Origin: Ciona intestinalis
Taxonomy: Eukaryota; Chordata; Ascidiacea; Phlebobranchia; Cionidae
DNA length: 64,000 nucleotides
Assembly (NCBI RefSeq): GCF_000224145.3
Contig: NW_004190406.2
Location: 1 to 64,000 of the forward strand
Direction: 5' to 3'
Below the pieces are notes generated by a model. The model was not told the DNA's origin and made no database searches. It saw only the letters and a list, made by a program, of their open reading frames with translations. The translations under genes were made by a program, and so were the position numbers. Within the stretch, counting starts at the first letter, position 1. Each line of letters begins with the position of its first letter. Below are positions 10,548 through 21,152 of the stretch, piece by piece.

Positions 10548-12582
10548 GAGTGCGGGTATCCATCAATCAATTGACAAAAGAATTGTAGCCAAAATCAATG
10601 AAATGGTTGATGATGGGGTGCGCTCAGTTGCAGAAATTGAACGGGCTCTTAAATCATTCGTCATTCACGAGCTTTTTAAAAATAAAGAAGCACCTCAACA
10701 GGAGATATTTTCCAATTAAAGATGTTCATTATAAATCTGCATCATGTAAGCGAAAACTTGCTAAAATGGATCAGGTCAACGTTCAATTGTTAGTGGATGC
10801 GTCGAAAACTGATGGTTACCCTGATGACAATATTTGCTTTCGGCAATATATTGCTGCCAACAATAACACACATAATATGGCTGATACTGATAATGATCAA
10901 CCAATTATGCAAAGCAAAGAAACATTTTTTTTGGTTCATCAACTTGCTTGGCAGCACAAGTTATTACTTCGTTATGGCCAAGACATTGGTTTGCTGGATG
11001 CAACATACAAAACCACGAAATATGCTCTTCCTTTATTTTTCCTTCCTGTGCGTAAAAACCAATGTTGGCTACCAGGTTGTTGCGAGTTTCATCAAAATGA
11101 AACAACCGAAGACATTAAAGAAGCACTTACAACACTGAAGTCCTGGTGTCCAACTTGGAATCCAACAAATGTGACGCTGAAATTAATGCAATTGAAGAGG
11201 TTTTTAAAGGTGTGATAAGACATTAAAGAAGCACTTACAACACTGAAGTCCTGGTGTCCAACTTGGAATCCAACAAATGTGACGCTGAAATTAATGCAAT
11301 TGAAGAGGTTTTTAAAGGTGTGATACTTTATTGTAAAAAATTAGTATATTTATACAAATCTAAGTGAATAATGAGACAGCGATTTGAAAATATAAATAGC
11401 TGAACATATCTTTAGCCTAATTAAAAAAAATGTTGACAGATTGTAAAGTTTTAATCTGTGATTTCGTGAGCAAGCTTGGGAAAGGTTTGTGAAGAAATCT
11501 GCAAACAATGTCACAGATAGAGACCGTGTACTTGAGCTGTTTAGAGCAGTGGCTACGGCAGATAACGAAAATGCTTATATTCAGGCAATTAACTATTTGA
11601 CAGAATACTCTGAATACTAAGATTAGAGATTATTTTCAGAACACATGGTTATCAGTGAAAGAGGTATATTTTATAAAACAACTAAAGTATAAGGAAAAAA
11701 AAAACTTCTTTATGTTCTTTAACAGCGATCAGCAATGGGTCTCCCATTACAAAGCCGATGCTCTCAAACATATATAATAAGAACAAATAATGGTCTTGAG
11801 AGGCAAAACCGAATTTTGAAAGAGTGTCACTTGAGGTTTAGGACAGATAAGCCTGTCAGGACAGATAAGCCTGTCCAGTCTTGTAACAGTTTTGCATAAA
11901 GATTTCTTACCACAGGCAAAAAAGAGGTAACTTTTAATTATCCAATTCAGAGTTTTAATTCATTAAAAATACAGGCGCCGTGGCAAAGTGTTTAGCGCGC
12001 CTGCCTGTAACCCAGGGGTAATGGGTTCAAGGCTCACTGCTACCATTGTGGGCGTATGTGTCCTTGGGAAAGACACTTAACGGCAATTGCTCCAACCCAG
12101 TGGTCACTAATTGGTTGTCCAAATTATCAGCCACACATAAAAAATCTCCCACAAAAGTAACATACATGGTAACTCGTAAGCTGGCACGAGGTGTACTAAC
12201 AACACCCGTGTTATAACGACTGTCGTTTTCCGGCCACCTGAGGATTCATTCATTCAAAACAAACTTTATACGAGGACAAAAATAAGAGATCTTCCAGTGC
12301 ATACCGTAAATACAAGGAATATGTTCCATTGTATTTAAGAGACCGACCAAAGAAATTTGTAAGCCAATGGCTCAAAAACTTATCTCATGTACATACTACT
12401 GTACCCAAAAACTCAATGAAAAGGGGATACATTTTTTGTACCTAGCGGCCAGACCAAAGAAGTTTATACTGTCACTTTTTCCAGCGAATTTGGCTTTCCG
12501 AAATGTACCTGTTGGAATTTTGTCCAGCATTACATACCGTGCAAGTACATGTTTGCTATATTCGAACATTTTGATGACATAA
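10548..12582 (+). pseudogene. Degenerate MULE transposase copy A (DDE part to SWIM finger)
   Basis: This is homologous to the better copy at 16114-18446. In order: SIDKRIVAKINEMVDDGVRS (10562-10620), a frame break, RRYFPIKDVHYKSASCKRKL (10700-10755), LLLRYGQDIGLLDATYKTTK (first catalytic Asp in LDATYKT, about 10990), REQAWERFVKK (11470), a helical region to 11618, RTNNGLERQNRILKECHLRF (about 11785-11845), VPLYLRDRPKKFV (12325-12360) and the SWIM-like CTCWNFVQHYIPCKYMFAIF (12500-12560). Defects: the stretch carrying the second catalytic Asp (FMTDF in copy B) is deleted at about 11166, a 108-base block is tandemly duplicated (11109-11216 and 11217-11324), the SWIM His is Tyr, and frames are broken. 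The 3' protease and PHD part is absent. A SINE interrupts it at 11974-12258. Confidence 0.75.
11974..12258 (+). mobile_element. tRNA-derived SINE, near full length
   Basis: The head GGCGCCGTGGCAAAGTGTTT then AGCGCGCCTGCC and GGGTTCAAGGCT matches RNA polymerase III A-box and B-box layout of a tRNA-like promoter. The body has TTGGGAAAGACACTTAACGG and ends with the CGTTTTCCGGCCAC block and an ATTCATTCATTC tail. Related copies lie at 23733-23985, 30431-30514, 34371-34696 and (inverted fragment) 56700-56850. It lies within MULE copy A. Confidence 0.85.
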
Positions 12583-13500
12583 TAATAATAATAACTTTTA
12601 TTTGTCTCTTCGATTACAGTAGCGAAGATTTAGAAATGTTTCAAACGAAAAGATAGCGACAAAACAACAGTTGTTAAAACACGTTTACAGTTAAAAACAT
12701 GTTTACATTTAGTTGGAAGAAAATAAGCGTGGTCGCTACACTTAACGGACAAACAAGCCATTTATTTTAATTAAGTTAAACTTCTAATAGAGACCCCTAC
12801 AATGGGGGGAGTCGGCTTTAAAGAGAATTGACCAAAAGATTGGGCCCTGATGGAAAAACAAAACCCCCCCAAAAAAATTCCACCAATAGTTCACAGTGAA
12901 CAGTTTCAGGGGCACACTTGTAAATTGCAGAAGGAGTGCATTACTGTAATACACAAGAAATTCAATATAAGAATGAATACGAGAAAAAATAAACATGTAG
13001 AAAGAAAGATATGTACAAAAGATGCAGCAATGTTAATCAATGACTTATGGATGAGGTGCTTGGTTGATGAAATGGTATTTGCCTATTTGGTGAAGGTCCA
13101 TGTAGGTCAAGAGATCCCAGATGAAGATGGCCGATTTTTTCTATCTTTTCTATCCCCATTTTCTGCAACTCAATGTTAATCAATGACTTATGGATGAGGT
13201 GCTTGGTTGATGAAATGGTATTTGCCTATTTGGTGAAGGTCCATGTAGGTCAAGAGATCCCAGATGAAGATGGCCGATTTTATCTATCTTTTCTATCCCC
13301 ATTTTCTGCAACTCAAAGGAAATATTTCGGCAGTAACTTGGAATATTTGTATTTAAATAAATAAGATAATAAGGAGAGAGAATACAGAAAGAAGAGCGAG
13401 TAGTACAGGTGCAATTGTGATAAAAGTTTTGAAATTTGTGGATAATGAACACAAACAAAAGTGATGGATGAGAGACTATCAGCGCCGGCACTATTTACTT
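12583..13500. repeat. Gene-free stretch with 143-bp tandem duplication
   Basis: A 143-base block starting TGTTAATCAATGACTTATGG occurs at 13031-13173 and again at 13174-13316 with one or two substitutions. It keeps an open frame in each copy (residues MLINDLWMRCLVDEMVFAYL onward), but 143 is not a multiple of three, so the two copies lie in different frames. I do not recognise the product and suspect repeat DNA rather than a gene. Confidence 0.7.
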
Positions 13501-13585
13501 TAATTATATTTTTTGCAAAGAAAAAATAAATAAATACAACACACACATTTGTGCCATCGGCTTGCCAAGTGGTAGAGTTCTATCT

Positions 13586-14009
13586 CAACAGTTACATCAT
13601 ATTTTTGAGTGAATGTAAGAAAAATAAAAATGTGGAATATTTGACAAAAACCATGCAACACTTCAATTTAAAAGTATTAGTATATAGTGGTCAGAAGCAC
13701 AGTGTTCACACAGCTACCAAAACCTGCAACAGTTACATCATATTTTTGAGTGAATGTAAGAAAAATAAAAATGTGGAATATTTGACAAAAACCATGCAAC
13801 ACTTCAATTTAAAAGTATTAGTATATAGTGGTCAGAAGCACAGTGTTCACACATCTACCAAAACCTGCAACAGTTACATCATATTTTTGAGTGAATGTAA
13901 GAAAAATAAAAATGTGGAATATTTGACAAAAACCATGCAACACTTCAATTTAAAAGTATTAGTATATAGTGGTCAGAAGCACAGTGTTCACACAGCTACC
14001 AAAACCTGA
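13586..14009 (+). repeat. 141-bp tandem repeat (3 copies) inside an open frame
   Basis: Three tandem units start with CAACAGTTACATCATATTTT at 13586, 13727 and 13868, a period of exactly 141 bases (47 codons). They differ at only a few positions (for example CAGCTACC versus CATCTACC). Because the period is divisible by three, the frame 13551-14009 stays open for 152 residues with a 47-residue repeat (NSYIIFLSECKKNKNVEYLT and onward). No signal peptide or known domain is seen, and the surrounding DNA resembles the repeat at 1-643, so the open frame is probably a by-product of the period. Confidence 0.85.
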
Positions 14010-14473
14010 GATACAGCAAAATGTGAGGTAAATATGTGTAATAAAAAATAAATAAATATAATAAAAAAGCAAAACAAGAAAAAAAACAAACAAACAATGA
14101 AACAAATGCAGAAAGGAAAAGGTTCAGTAATGAAGAATTTTAAGAGGAGACATGCCATAGGAAAGCTTACCGAACAGTTATAGAAATTCTGTTTATGCAA
14201 CATTGGACCCTGCTGTCATCAGTATCATCTCCAATACTGTTACTATAAAGGTTAAGAAAGCTAAACCAATGCCAGTAACAGTTACCTTGTTTACATGACG
14301 GTTTAAGTCGGTTCCGAATCCGACTCAGCGATCCCGCTACTCTCGTTTTCGGCGAAGAGAAAAAGGCGAGTCGGATTGAAGGGTAGGCTCTTTATTTCGT
14401 ACCCCTGAGGCATCCGCACTGCGTCAATGGATATCTTATAAAATTTTCGCTGTGATATTTAGGGAAACTTGCT

Positions 14474-14806
14474 CATACCTCTGGAGCCTAATGTAAAATA
14501 AGACAGTTTAGCACTTTGTATGACTACCTACCCCTGCAGCATAACGTAAAATAAGATAGTATACCACTTTGTATGAGTACCTACCCCTGGAGCATAACGT
14601 AATATATGGTAGTATAGTACTTTGTAAGACTACCTACCCCTGGAGCATAATGTAAAATAAGACAGTTTAGCACTTGTATGACTACCTACCCCTGCAGCAT
14701 TATGTAAAATAAGGTAGTATACCACTTTGTATGACTGCCTACCCCTGCAGCATAACGTAAAATAAGATAGTATAGCACTTTGTAAGACTGCCTACCCCTG
14801 GAGCAT
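14474..14806 (+). repeat. 53-bp minisatellite, about six units
   Basis: CCTACCCCTG recurs at 14527, 14580, 14633, 14685, 14738 and 14791, so the period is 53 bases (one unit 52). Each unit contains CTGCAGCATAACGTAAAATA or the GGAGCAT variant and CACTTTGTATGACT. PstI-like CTGCAG and CTGGAG variants are interspersed rather than blocked. Confidence 0.9.
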
Positions 14807-14945
14807 GTAGTAGTAGGAAACAACTAATAAATTTTCGTGATTGTAATAACCTTGCTGTTTTAACAGTGGAAATATATTTACTTGCTTAAAGAGATATTAT
14901 TGCATTGTGCAAAGCAATTTATAAGCAAATTACAGTTTATTGAAA

Positions 14946-16060
14946 ATGGCTCACCCTCACGTTGGACATCTGCCCGATGAAGAAATCCTAATGGAGTGTT
15001 CGGAAATTTCAAAGAAGACGACAACTGCTTTCCCCTCGAGGAAGAAGTTTAAATTTAGAAAACACTAATAACTCTTTTCCTTTTAGGTCCACAGAATCTG
15101 GGGCTTCAAGTGATTCCATGGATGATTTTGACCTGCGAAATGCGAAGACCCGCAAATCGGAGCTTGACTTAGCAAGGTTTGATAACTTTTATTGTTTACT
15201 TAGAAAATCCAAATAACTTGAATATATATATATATATATATGTTATTACTTTTTTGGTTATGCTTCAATTGTTATTATGTACAAAATACATCTTTTTTGG
15301 GTATTTTTAAACAATTTCTTTGCAGCAAACAGAAGACTCTAATGCCTTCTACATTTAAAGACACCGTGAATGAAGGAGTGGCAGCACCTGTCGATGCTGC
15401 ACTCGGTGGGAATGTTAAGTTTTCATCAATGCATGATGTTCTACATGCCATTCAAGTGTTTGAAACAAAAACAACAACAAAATTTGTTTGTTTTAAGAAA
15501 AAAAACACCACGGTAAGTTAAGAAACAAGTTTTTAACATGTAGTAGGGACGGTGTGTATATGCGGCAAATGGTTATGGTCTTACAGGTTTTTGTGTGGCA
15601 GTAAATTACATTTTGATTTTATTCAGATCTAAAGAAATGTTTGGTACAATTTAATGACAATATCCCGTTTGTGGTTTAAGTCTTTCACCAAGCTGGAGTG
15701 CCAACATGACAAGCTTAGAATTGGTCAAAGGAAGAAACCCAGTAAAAATGTTGACCACATATACCATGAAAAACATTATAAAAGAGACTGCCAAGCATTT
15801 GTAACCATAAGGGAAATGCTACAATTCCCCAATTACAAGGCAAGTTAGTGTTTTTTTTTGTGTTGCCTATAATATGAAACCTGTATTTATTTAACCTTTT
15901 ATGCAGTTAAATAATGGGAAAAAATCAGAAAAGGAAAAGGTTTCCCGAACCATACGTTCTGTTGGTGTTAATTCTTGTACAACTTCTTCTGTACAACAAG
16001 TTTTGAAGTTCGATTTCCTGCTTTAACTGATCACATTGGTCACCCTGTTGGCCAGGTAAG
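14946..16060 (+). pseudogene. 5' exons of MULE copy B (N-terminal region)
   Basis: A Met at 14946 opens MAHPHVGHLPDEEILMEC. Exon-like blocks follow with good splice signals: 15087-15176 (after TTTTAG, before GTTTGA), 15326-15512 (after TTTGCAG, before GTAAGT), about 15630-15840 and 15907-16055 (after TATGCAG, before GTAAGC). The third encodes FETKTTTKFVCFKK and the fourth RLWFKSFTKLECQH and DCQAFVTIREMLQFPNYK, a layout typical of the DNA-binding N-terminal region in MULE transposases. Frame breaks near 15660 and 16010 show it is decayed. Confidence 0.6.
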
Positions 16061-16113
16061 CTAAATTAATTTTATTTTCATATTTTGTATTTAAAATGCA
16101 TTATATTTAGCCT

Positions 16114-17375
16114 GCAGGCATTTTGCAAAGTGTCGACAAAAGGTTGATTCAAAAAATTGGTCAGTTGATTGATGAAAGGGTTTATTCAATAATGGAAATT
16201 AAGCGACATTTGAGAATGTATGTTATTTTGGATCTTTTTAAAAACGAAACACCTCCGTTGGAAACCAATCGAAGGTTCTTTCCCACAACTAAGGACATCC
16301 GTAACCACCATTTTAAGGCTATTACAAAACGAAAGCTATCAAAAATAGATCAAGCTAATGTAATGTCCAATTACTTGTTGATGAATGGAGAAGCAATTGT
16401 GAAAGCCTTAACATATATTTCCGCCCATACATCAAACTGAAGAAACTGACGACATCCGTCAATGTGATTTAAAACAAACATTATTATTTGTTTACCAAAC
16501 TCAGTGGCAAAGAAGGCTCTTGCTTCGTTATGGTCAACACCTCTGTTTCCTTGATGCCACATACAAGACATCTAAATATGCTCTGCAACTTTTTTTTCTT
16601 TGTGTGAAAACCAACGTTAATTACCAAGTCGTTGGCTGTTTTGTCACACAAAGTGAACAGCAATCAGACATCATGGAAGCCCTGGAAATGTTTAAAGCTT
16701 GGACACCTGACTGGAAACCAGCTTTCTTTATGACAGATTTTTGCGATGCAGAAATTAATGCAATTGAAGCAACTTTGAAAGGTAGCCTAACCATTATAAC
16801 AATTTAAACCATACTGTATACAAAATTAAATTAAGCAACTATGTTTAAAACGTACAATCTCATTTAGAAAGTGACAAAACATTCATTAAAACTTTCCTTA
16901 TAAACCAGGTTGCAAAGTACTTCTTTGCGACTTTCATCGAGAGCAGGCGTGGCAACGTGGGTTGAAAAAATTAGACAACGGTGTTGGGGCAAGGAAAGAT
17001 GCAGTGTTAGGTCATTTACTTGCAGTAGCAAAACTGCATTAGATGCGTTTATGAACAGTTAGGATTTTTCACAAAACTTAAAGCTTCAGAAGTATTTGGT
17101 GGCCAGAAAGAGAGGTTTAACATTAAATAATAACACTTGATCAACTTTGTAGTATATTATGAATGTTTTGGCAAATTCTAAAACTTAAAATGTTTATAGA
17201 GATGGGTTTTGCTTCACCAGGTGGGAAAAATGCAATTGGTAATCGGTACAAATAATGGCGTTGAGCGTCAAAACCGTTTACTCAAAGAATGTCACCTACG
17301 TTTCCAAACCGACAAATCTTTATCTGGTCTACTTAAAGTACTACACAATGATTTCTTACCTGAAGCTTTCATTAA
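16114..17375 (+). pseudogene. MULE-type DDE transposase domain, copy B
   Basis: The exon starting at 16114 encodes SVDKRLIQKIGQLIDERVYS, RRFFPTTKDIRNHHFKA and, after a one-base frame break near 16430, LLLRYGQHLCFLDATYKTSK (first catalytic Asp, about 16550), YQVVGCF and AFFMTDFCDAEINAIEATLK (second Asp, about 16736). Later blocks give KVLLCDFHREQAWQRGLKKL (16915-16975) and GTNNGVERQNRLLKECHLRF (17245-17305). These are hallmark segments of the Mutator-like transposase fold (LDATYKT, MTD, CDFHREQAW). Intron-like AT-rich sequence separates blocks. Premature stops near 17040 and the frame break argue against activity of this allele. Confidence 0.75.
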
Positions 17376-17431
17376 GTAAGTGTTATAATTTGGGATATTT
17401 AAACCCCAAAAAATACATCTCAGTATATACT

Positions 17432-18448
17432 GAATCATTTAACAATAGTTTATACATAATGTAAACAAATTATTAATTTACTTTATTATATGTTTATAGG
17501 TACATAAATGAAAACACCACAGCATCTGGATTGTATAAAACTTTCCATAAATCAATACCTGTATATCTTCGCAACCGTCCACCTAACATTGTTAGGCATT
17601 GTAAAAAAGATTGGATAGTGCATTATCGTTTACTCATGACAAGATCAACCGAGTAGACTCTTCTTCATTTGTTGTCAACAGTAGTTCTGGCAAAGAAAAA
17701 TATGAAGTATTTTTAGGTGACACTATACGCTTTCCAAAATGCACCTGCCCGGACTTTAAAAAGCACTTCCTGCCGTGTAAACATATGTTTGCTGTCTTTA
17801 ATAACTATGCAGGCGTACCATGGGCTTCATTGCCAAACTGGTTTAGAGATTCGGTGTATGTAACATTAGACAATGAAATAATTTCAACAAAAGAAGCTAA
17901 AAGTAATGAAACACTGATGCATCAGTTGATGTTGAACATGCACACGCACTCACGGATGTTGAAGAATCAAATAAAAAATCAGATAAGCCCATGAAACAAA
18001 CAATAAATCAAATAATTGAAATGATGAACATATTAAAAGACACATTATATGATGTCCCTTCACAACAAGCACTTCAAATTGCAAAAGATAAGCTGTATTT
18101 GATTCAGCAAGATTTGAACACAGTTTGCAAACATGAAGAAGGGATTAGAGTTCAAAAGCCGGATGTTTCGTTGAAGTTGAAAAAAAGAAAATTGCCAAAA
18201 TCTTTTGTGTGTGATAAGCTGCCACAAAAATATCCAAAGACAAACCGGTTTATTTGTAGGCTTGCTTCTGATGTAAACCTCCAGACACCAGTTTTAAAGA
18301 CCGCAGTAAATGTCAAAAAGCCCATTCAAATACTCCCTTGTAATGCTGTAACTGGTAAACGTATCACTGACACTGCCTTCCACACTCTGTCACAATACTC
18401 CAACTACTATCTCTGGAAATGTACCTACCTTTTGAACAAAAATTAAAA
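17432..18448 (+). pseudogene. SWIM-finger segment of MULE copy B, allele 1 (ends at gap)
   Basis: After an acceptor at about 17500 the frame encodes a region ending VYLRNRPPNIV. It then shifts by one base in an A-run near 17598 and continues RLDSALSFTHDKINRVDSSS and the SWIM zinc finger CTCPDFKKHFLPCKHMFAVF (17740-17800), with all CxC...CxH ligands present. A linker with coiled-coil-like NQIIEMMNILKDTL follows up to the assembly gap at 18449. SWIM fingers in MULEs bind DNA or protein. The block is the allelic counterpart of 18499-19626. Confidence 0.7.
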
Positions 18449-18498
18449 NNNNNNNNNNNNNNNNNNNNNNNNNNNNNNNNNNNNNNNNNNNNNNNNNN
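18449..18498. other. Assembly gap (50 N)
   Basis: A run of 50 unknown bases, flanked by two near-identical sequence blocks (17432-18448 and 18499-19626). Confidence 0.99.
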
Positions 18499-19626
18499 AA
18501 TCCATTTAACAATAGTTTATACATAATGTAAACAAATTATTAATTTACTTTATTATATGTTTATAGGTACATAAATGAAAACACCACAGCATCTGGATTG
18601 TATAAAACTTTCCATAAATCAATACCTGTATATCTTCGCAATCGTCCACCTAACATTGTTAGGCGTTATGAAGTATATTTAGGTGACACTACACGCTTTC
18701 CAAAATGCACCTGCCCGGACTTTAAAAAGCACTTCCTGCCGTGTAAACCTATGTTTGCTGTCTTTAATAACTATGCAGGCGTATCATGGGCTTCATTGCC
18801 AAACTGGTTTAGAGATTCGGTGTATGTAACATTAGACAATGAAATAATTTCAACAAAAGAAGCTAAAAGTAATGAAAGTGTTATGGAAATTAACACTGAT
18901 GCATCAGTTGATGTTGACCATGCACATGCACTCACGGATGTTGAAGAATCAAATAAAAAATCAGATAAGCCCATGAAACAAACAATAAATCAAATAATTG
19001 AAATGATGAACATTAATTTCAACAAAAGAAGCTAAAAGTAATGAAAATGTTATGGAAATTAACACTGATGCATCAGTTGATGTTGACCATGCACCTGCAC
19101 TCACAAGAACAGATGTTGACCATGCACCACTCACGGATGTTTGAAGAATCAAATAAAAAATCAGATAAGCCCATGAAACAAAAAATAAATAAAATAATTG
19201 AAATGATGAACATATTAAAAGACACATTATATGATGTCCCTTCACAACAAGCACTTCAAATTGCAAAAGATAAGCTGTATTTGATTCAGCAAGATTTGAA
19301 CACAGTTTGCAAACATGAAGAAGGGATTAGAGTTCAAAAGCCGGATGTTTCGTTGAAGTTGAAAAGGAAATTGCCAAAATCTTTTGTGTGTGATAAGCTG
19401 CCACAGAAATATCCGAAGACAAACCGGTTTATTTGTAGGCTTGGTTCTGATGTAAACCTCCAGACAACAGTTTTAAAGACCGCAGTAAATGTCAAAAAGC
19501 CCATTCAAATACTCCCTTGTAATGCTGTAACTGGTAAACGTATCACTGACACTGCCTTCCACACTCTGTCACAATACTCCAACTACTATCTCTGGAAATG
19601 TATCTACCTTTTGAACAAAAATTAAA
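18499..19626 (+). pseudogene. SWIM-finger segment of MULE copy B, allele 2
   Basis: This repeats 17432-18448 at an offset near 1068, including the upstream intron. Differences: about 100 bases encoding the HDKINRVDSSS region are missing, so PPNIVR runs straight into RYEVYLGDT. The SWIM finger reads CTCPDFKKHFLPCKPMFAVF, with Pro in place of the His ligand. An internal block (ATTTCAACAAAAGAAGCTAA, 18845-18930) is duplicated at 19014-19095. It continues through KLPKSFVCDKLPQKYPKTNR into the protease region. A frame change near 19590 separates it from the Ulp1 frame. Confidence 0.7.
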
Positions 19627-20335
19627 AATCTTGGCTTGTGACAAACAGTTCAGAATAGGGTGGCTATATGATGAAATTATCAACAGTTACCTAAGATGCC
19701 TTTCGATTAGCAATAATCATGTCATGTATGCCGACTCAGCAGTAGCCCAAAGCATGCAAAGAGGTAGCTCGTTAAAGTTGCTATGGAAAAATGCAAAATT
19801 GGATGATAAAACATTTATATTTATTCCTTGGAACCCAAGTAGTTGTCATTGGGTGTTGCTTGCAGTGGACATCAAAAACAAACGATTGCTTTATCTGGAC
19901 CAAATAGACAAACCATCTATCCAACTAAAAAAAGAAATTGAAACAGCCAAGTTTACTCTCAATAATGTCTTAAATCTGAAGTTTGGATTATTACTAACAT
20001 CTGTTGATACACTATCAACCAACCGAACATTTCAAAGCGACAGTATGAGCTGTGGTGCAATGCTTTGTATGTATGCGCATTGGCTTGCTGAGGAACAATC
20101 ACTGTTGCAACCTTCTGTTGGCCCCATTGAATGTCGTCAACATATATTCAACATCATTTCAACAAAAACCACACTAGATATTAATATGTGTGGGTACTGC
20201 AGGTCAACAACTGTTGGCAAATGTAAAAATATTGGCTGGATTCAATGCACACGTTGCCCACAGTGGTTTCATACAAAATGTGTTGGAATGAACACGAGGC
20301 AAGCAAAGGTAAATACAACATTCTGTTGCCCTTAA
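19600..20335 (+). CDS. Ulp1-type (C48) cysteine protease domain with C-terminal PHD finger, 3' end of MULE copy B
   Basis: An open frame of about 240 residues. RIGWLYDEIINSYL resembles the WL-x-D-x-x-I-x-x-Y start of Ulp1/SENP proteases. The catalytic triad is visible: His in NPSSCHWVLLAVDI (about 19847), Asp in RLLYLDQIDKP (about 19896), and Gln/Cys in FQSDSMSCGAML (Cys about 20052). The last 50 residues form a PHD finger: CGYC, CKNIGWIQCTRC, WFHTKC and the terminal FCC (20187-20335). Family knowledge: Ulp1 proteases cleave SUMO-like modifiers, and PHD fingers bind histone tails. Ulp1 fusions to MULE transposases are known in plants. Here the domain lies directly 3' of the SWIM segment in the same orientation, so I infer one transposon protein: MULE, SWIM, Ulp1, PHD. 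A frame break at about 19590 lies just upstream. Confidence 0.8.
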
Positions 20336-20818
20336 ATAAAGTATAACTAACAATGTGGTATCAAAATCACCTAAACAAGACTTATGTCCAAGATGAGTCA
20401 TATGATACAATGCTTATATAACAGCAACTTACACTGTTTCGTGTATGCTTGGCCAATGCTTATTATTCAAGCAAATGCTCTTACAGAGCAACTTACACTG
20501 TTTCGTGTATGCTTGGCCAATGCTTTAAATTAAGCAAATGCTCCTACAGAGCAACTTACACTGTTTCGTGTATGCTTGGCCAATGCTTAATATATCATTC
20601 TATTTGAATAAGGTGAATATATATGCAAGAGTAGGTTAAACTGTTTTAAAACTGTGCCAATATATATTCACTGAACTGCCAAGTGTTATGGAAGCGATCC
20701 TGGAGAAGATGGCCTCCTTTGAAGAGATGTTCTTGCAGCTCAAGAACAAGCAAGATAAGTATGAAAGTGGTAATGCTAATTCTAAAAACAATGATGCTGC
20801 TTCTCCTGCTGTCGCTGT
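20229..20818 (+). repeat. Block duplicated exactly across an assembly gap
   Basis: The 590 bases here are repeated at 21153-21742 at a constant offset of 924. The block spans the end of the PHD finger, a tandem array and the first codons of a LINE ORF1. The intervening 334 bases are N. Identity appears complete by eye, which points to a gap-edge assembly duplication rather than biology. Confidence 0.85.
20424..20590 (+). repeat. 63-64-bp tandem repeat, 3 units, upstream of LINE ORF1
   Basis: GCAACTTACACTGTTTCGTG begins units at 20424, 20488 and 20551, each continuing TATGCTTGGCCAATGCTT. The array ends about 100 bases before the ORF1 start codon at 20688. The same array reappears at 21348-21514 in the duplicated block. 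Tandem monomers at this position resemble promoter monomers in the 5' UTR of some LINEs; that role is an inference. Confidence 0.8.
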
Positions 20819-21152
20819 NNNNNNNNNNNNNNNNNNNNNNNNNNNNNNNNNNNNNNNNNNNNNNNNNNNNNNNNNNNNNNNNNNNNNNNNNNNNNNNNNN
20901 NNNNNNNNNNNNNNNNNNNNNNNNNNNNNNNNNNNNNNNNNNNNNNNNNNNNNNNNNNNNNNNNNNNNNNNNNNNNNNNNNNNNNNNNNNNNNNNNNNNN
21001 NNNNNNNNNNNNNNNNNNNNNNNNNNNNNNNNNNNNNNNNNNNNNNNNNNNNNNNNNNNNNNNNNNNNNNNNNNNNNNNNNNNNNNNNNNNNNNNNNNNN
21101 NNNNNNNNNNNNNNNNNNNNNNNNNNNNNNNNNNNNNNNNNNNNNNNNNNNN
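20819..21152. other. Assembly gap (334 N)
   Basis: Unknown bases between the two exact copies of a 590-base block. Confidence 0.99.

Noticed and set aside
11974..12050. tRNA gene
   Set aside because: The A and B boxes belong to a SINE head repeated at 23733, 30431 and 34371, followed by the SINE body and an ATTC tail; the acceptor stem does not close.
12850..13364. Protein gene with repeated MLINDLWMRCLVDEM
   Set aside because: The 143-bp duplication changes frame between copies, no known domain, and flanks are repeat DNA.
13586..14809. CRISPR-like arrays
   Set aside because: Units are contiguous tandem repeats (141 bp and 53 bp) with no unique spacers, in a eukaryotic context.
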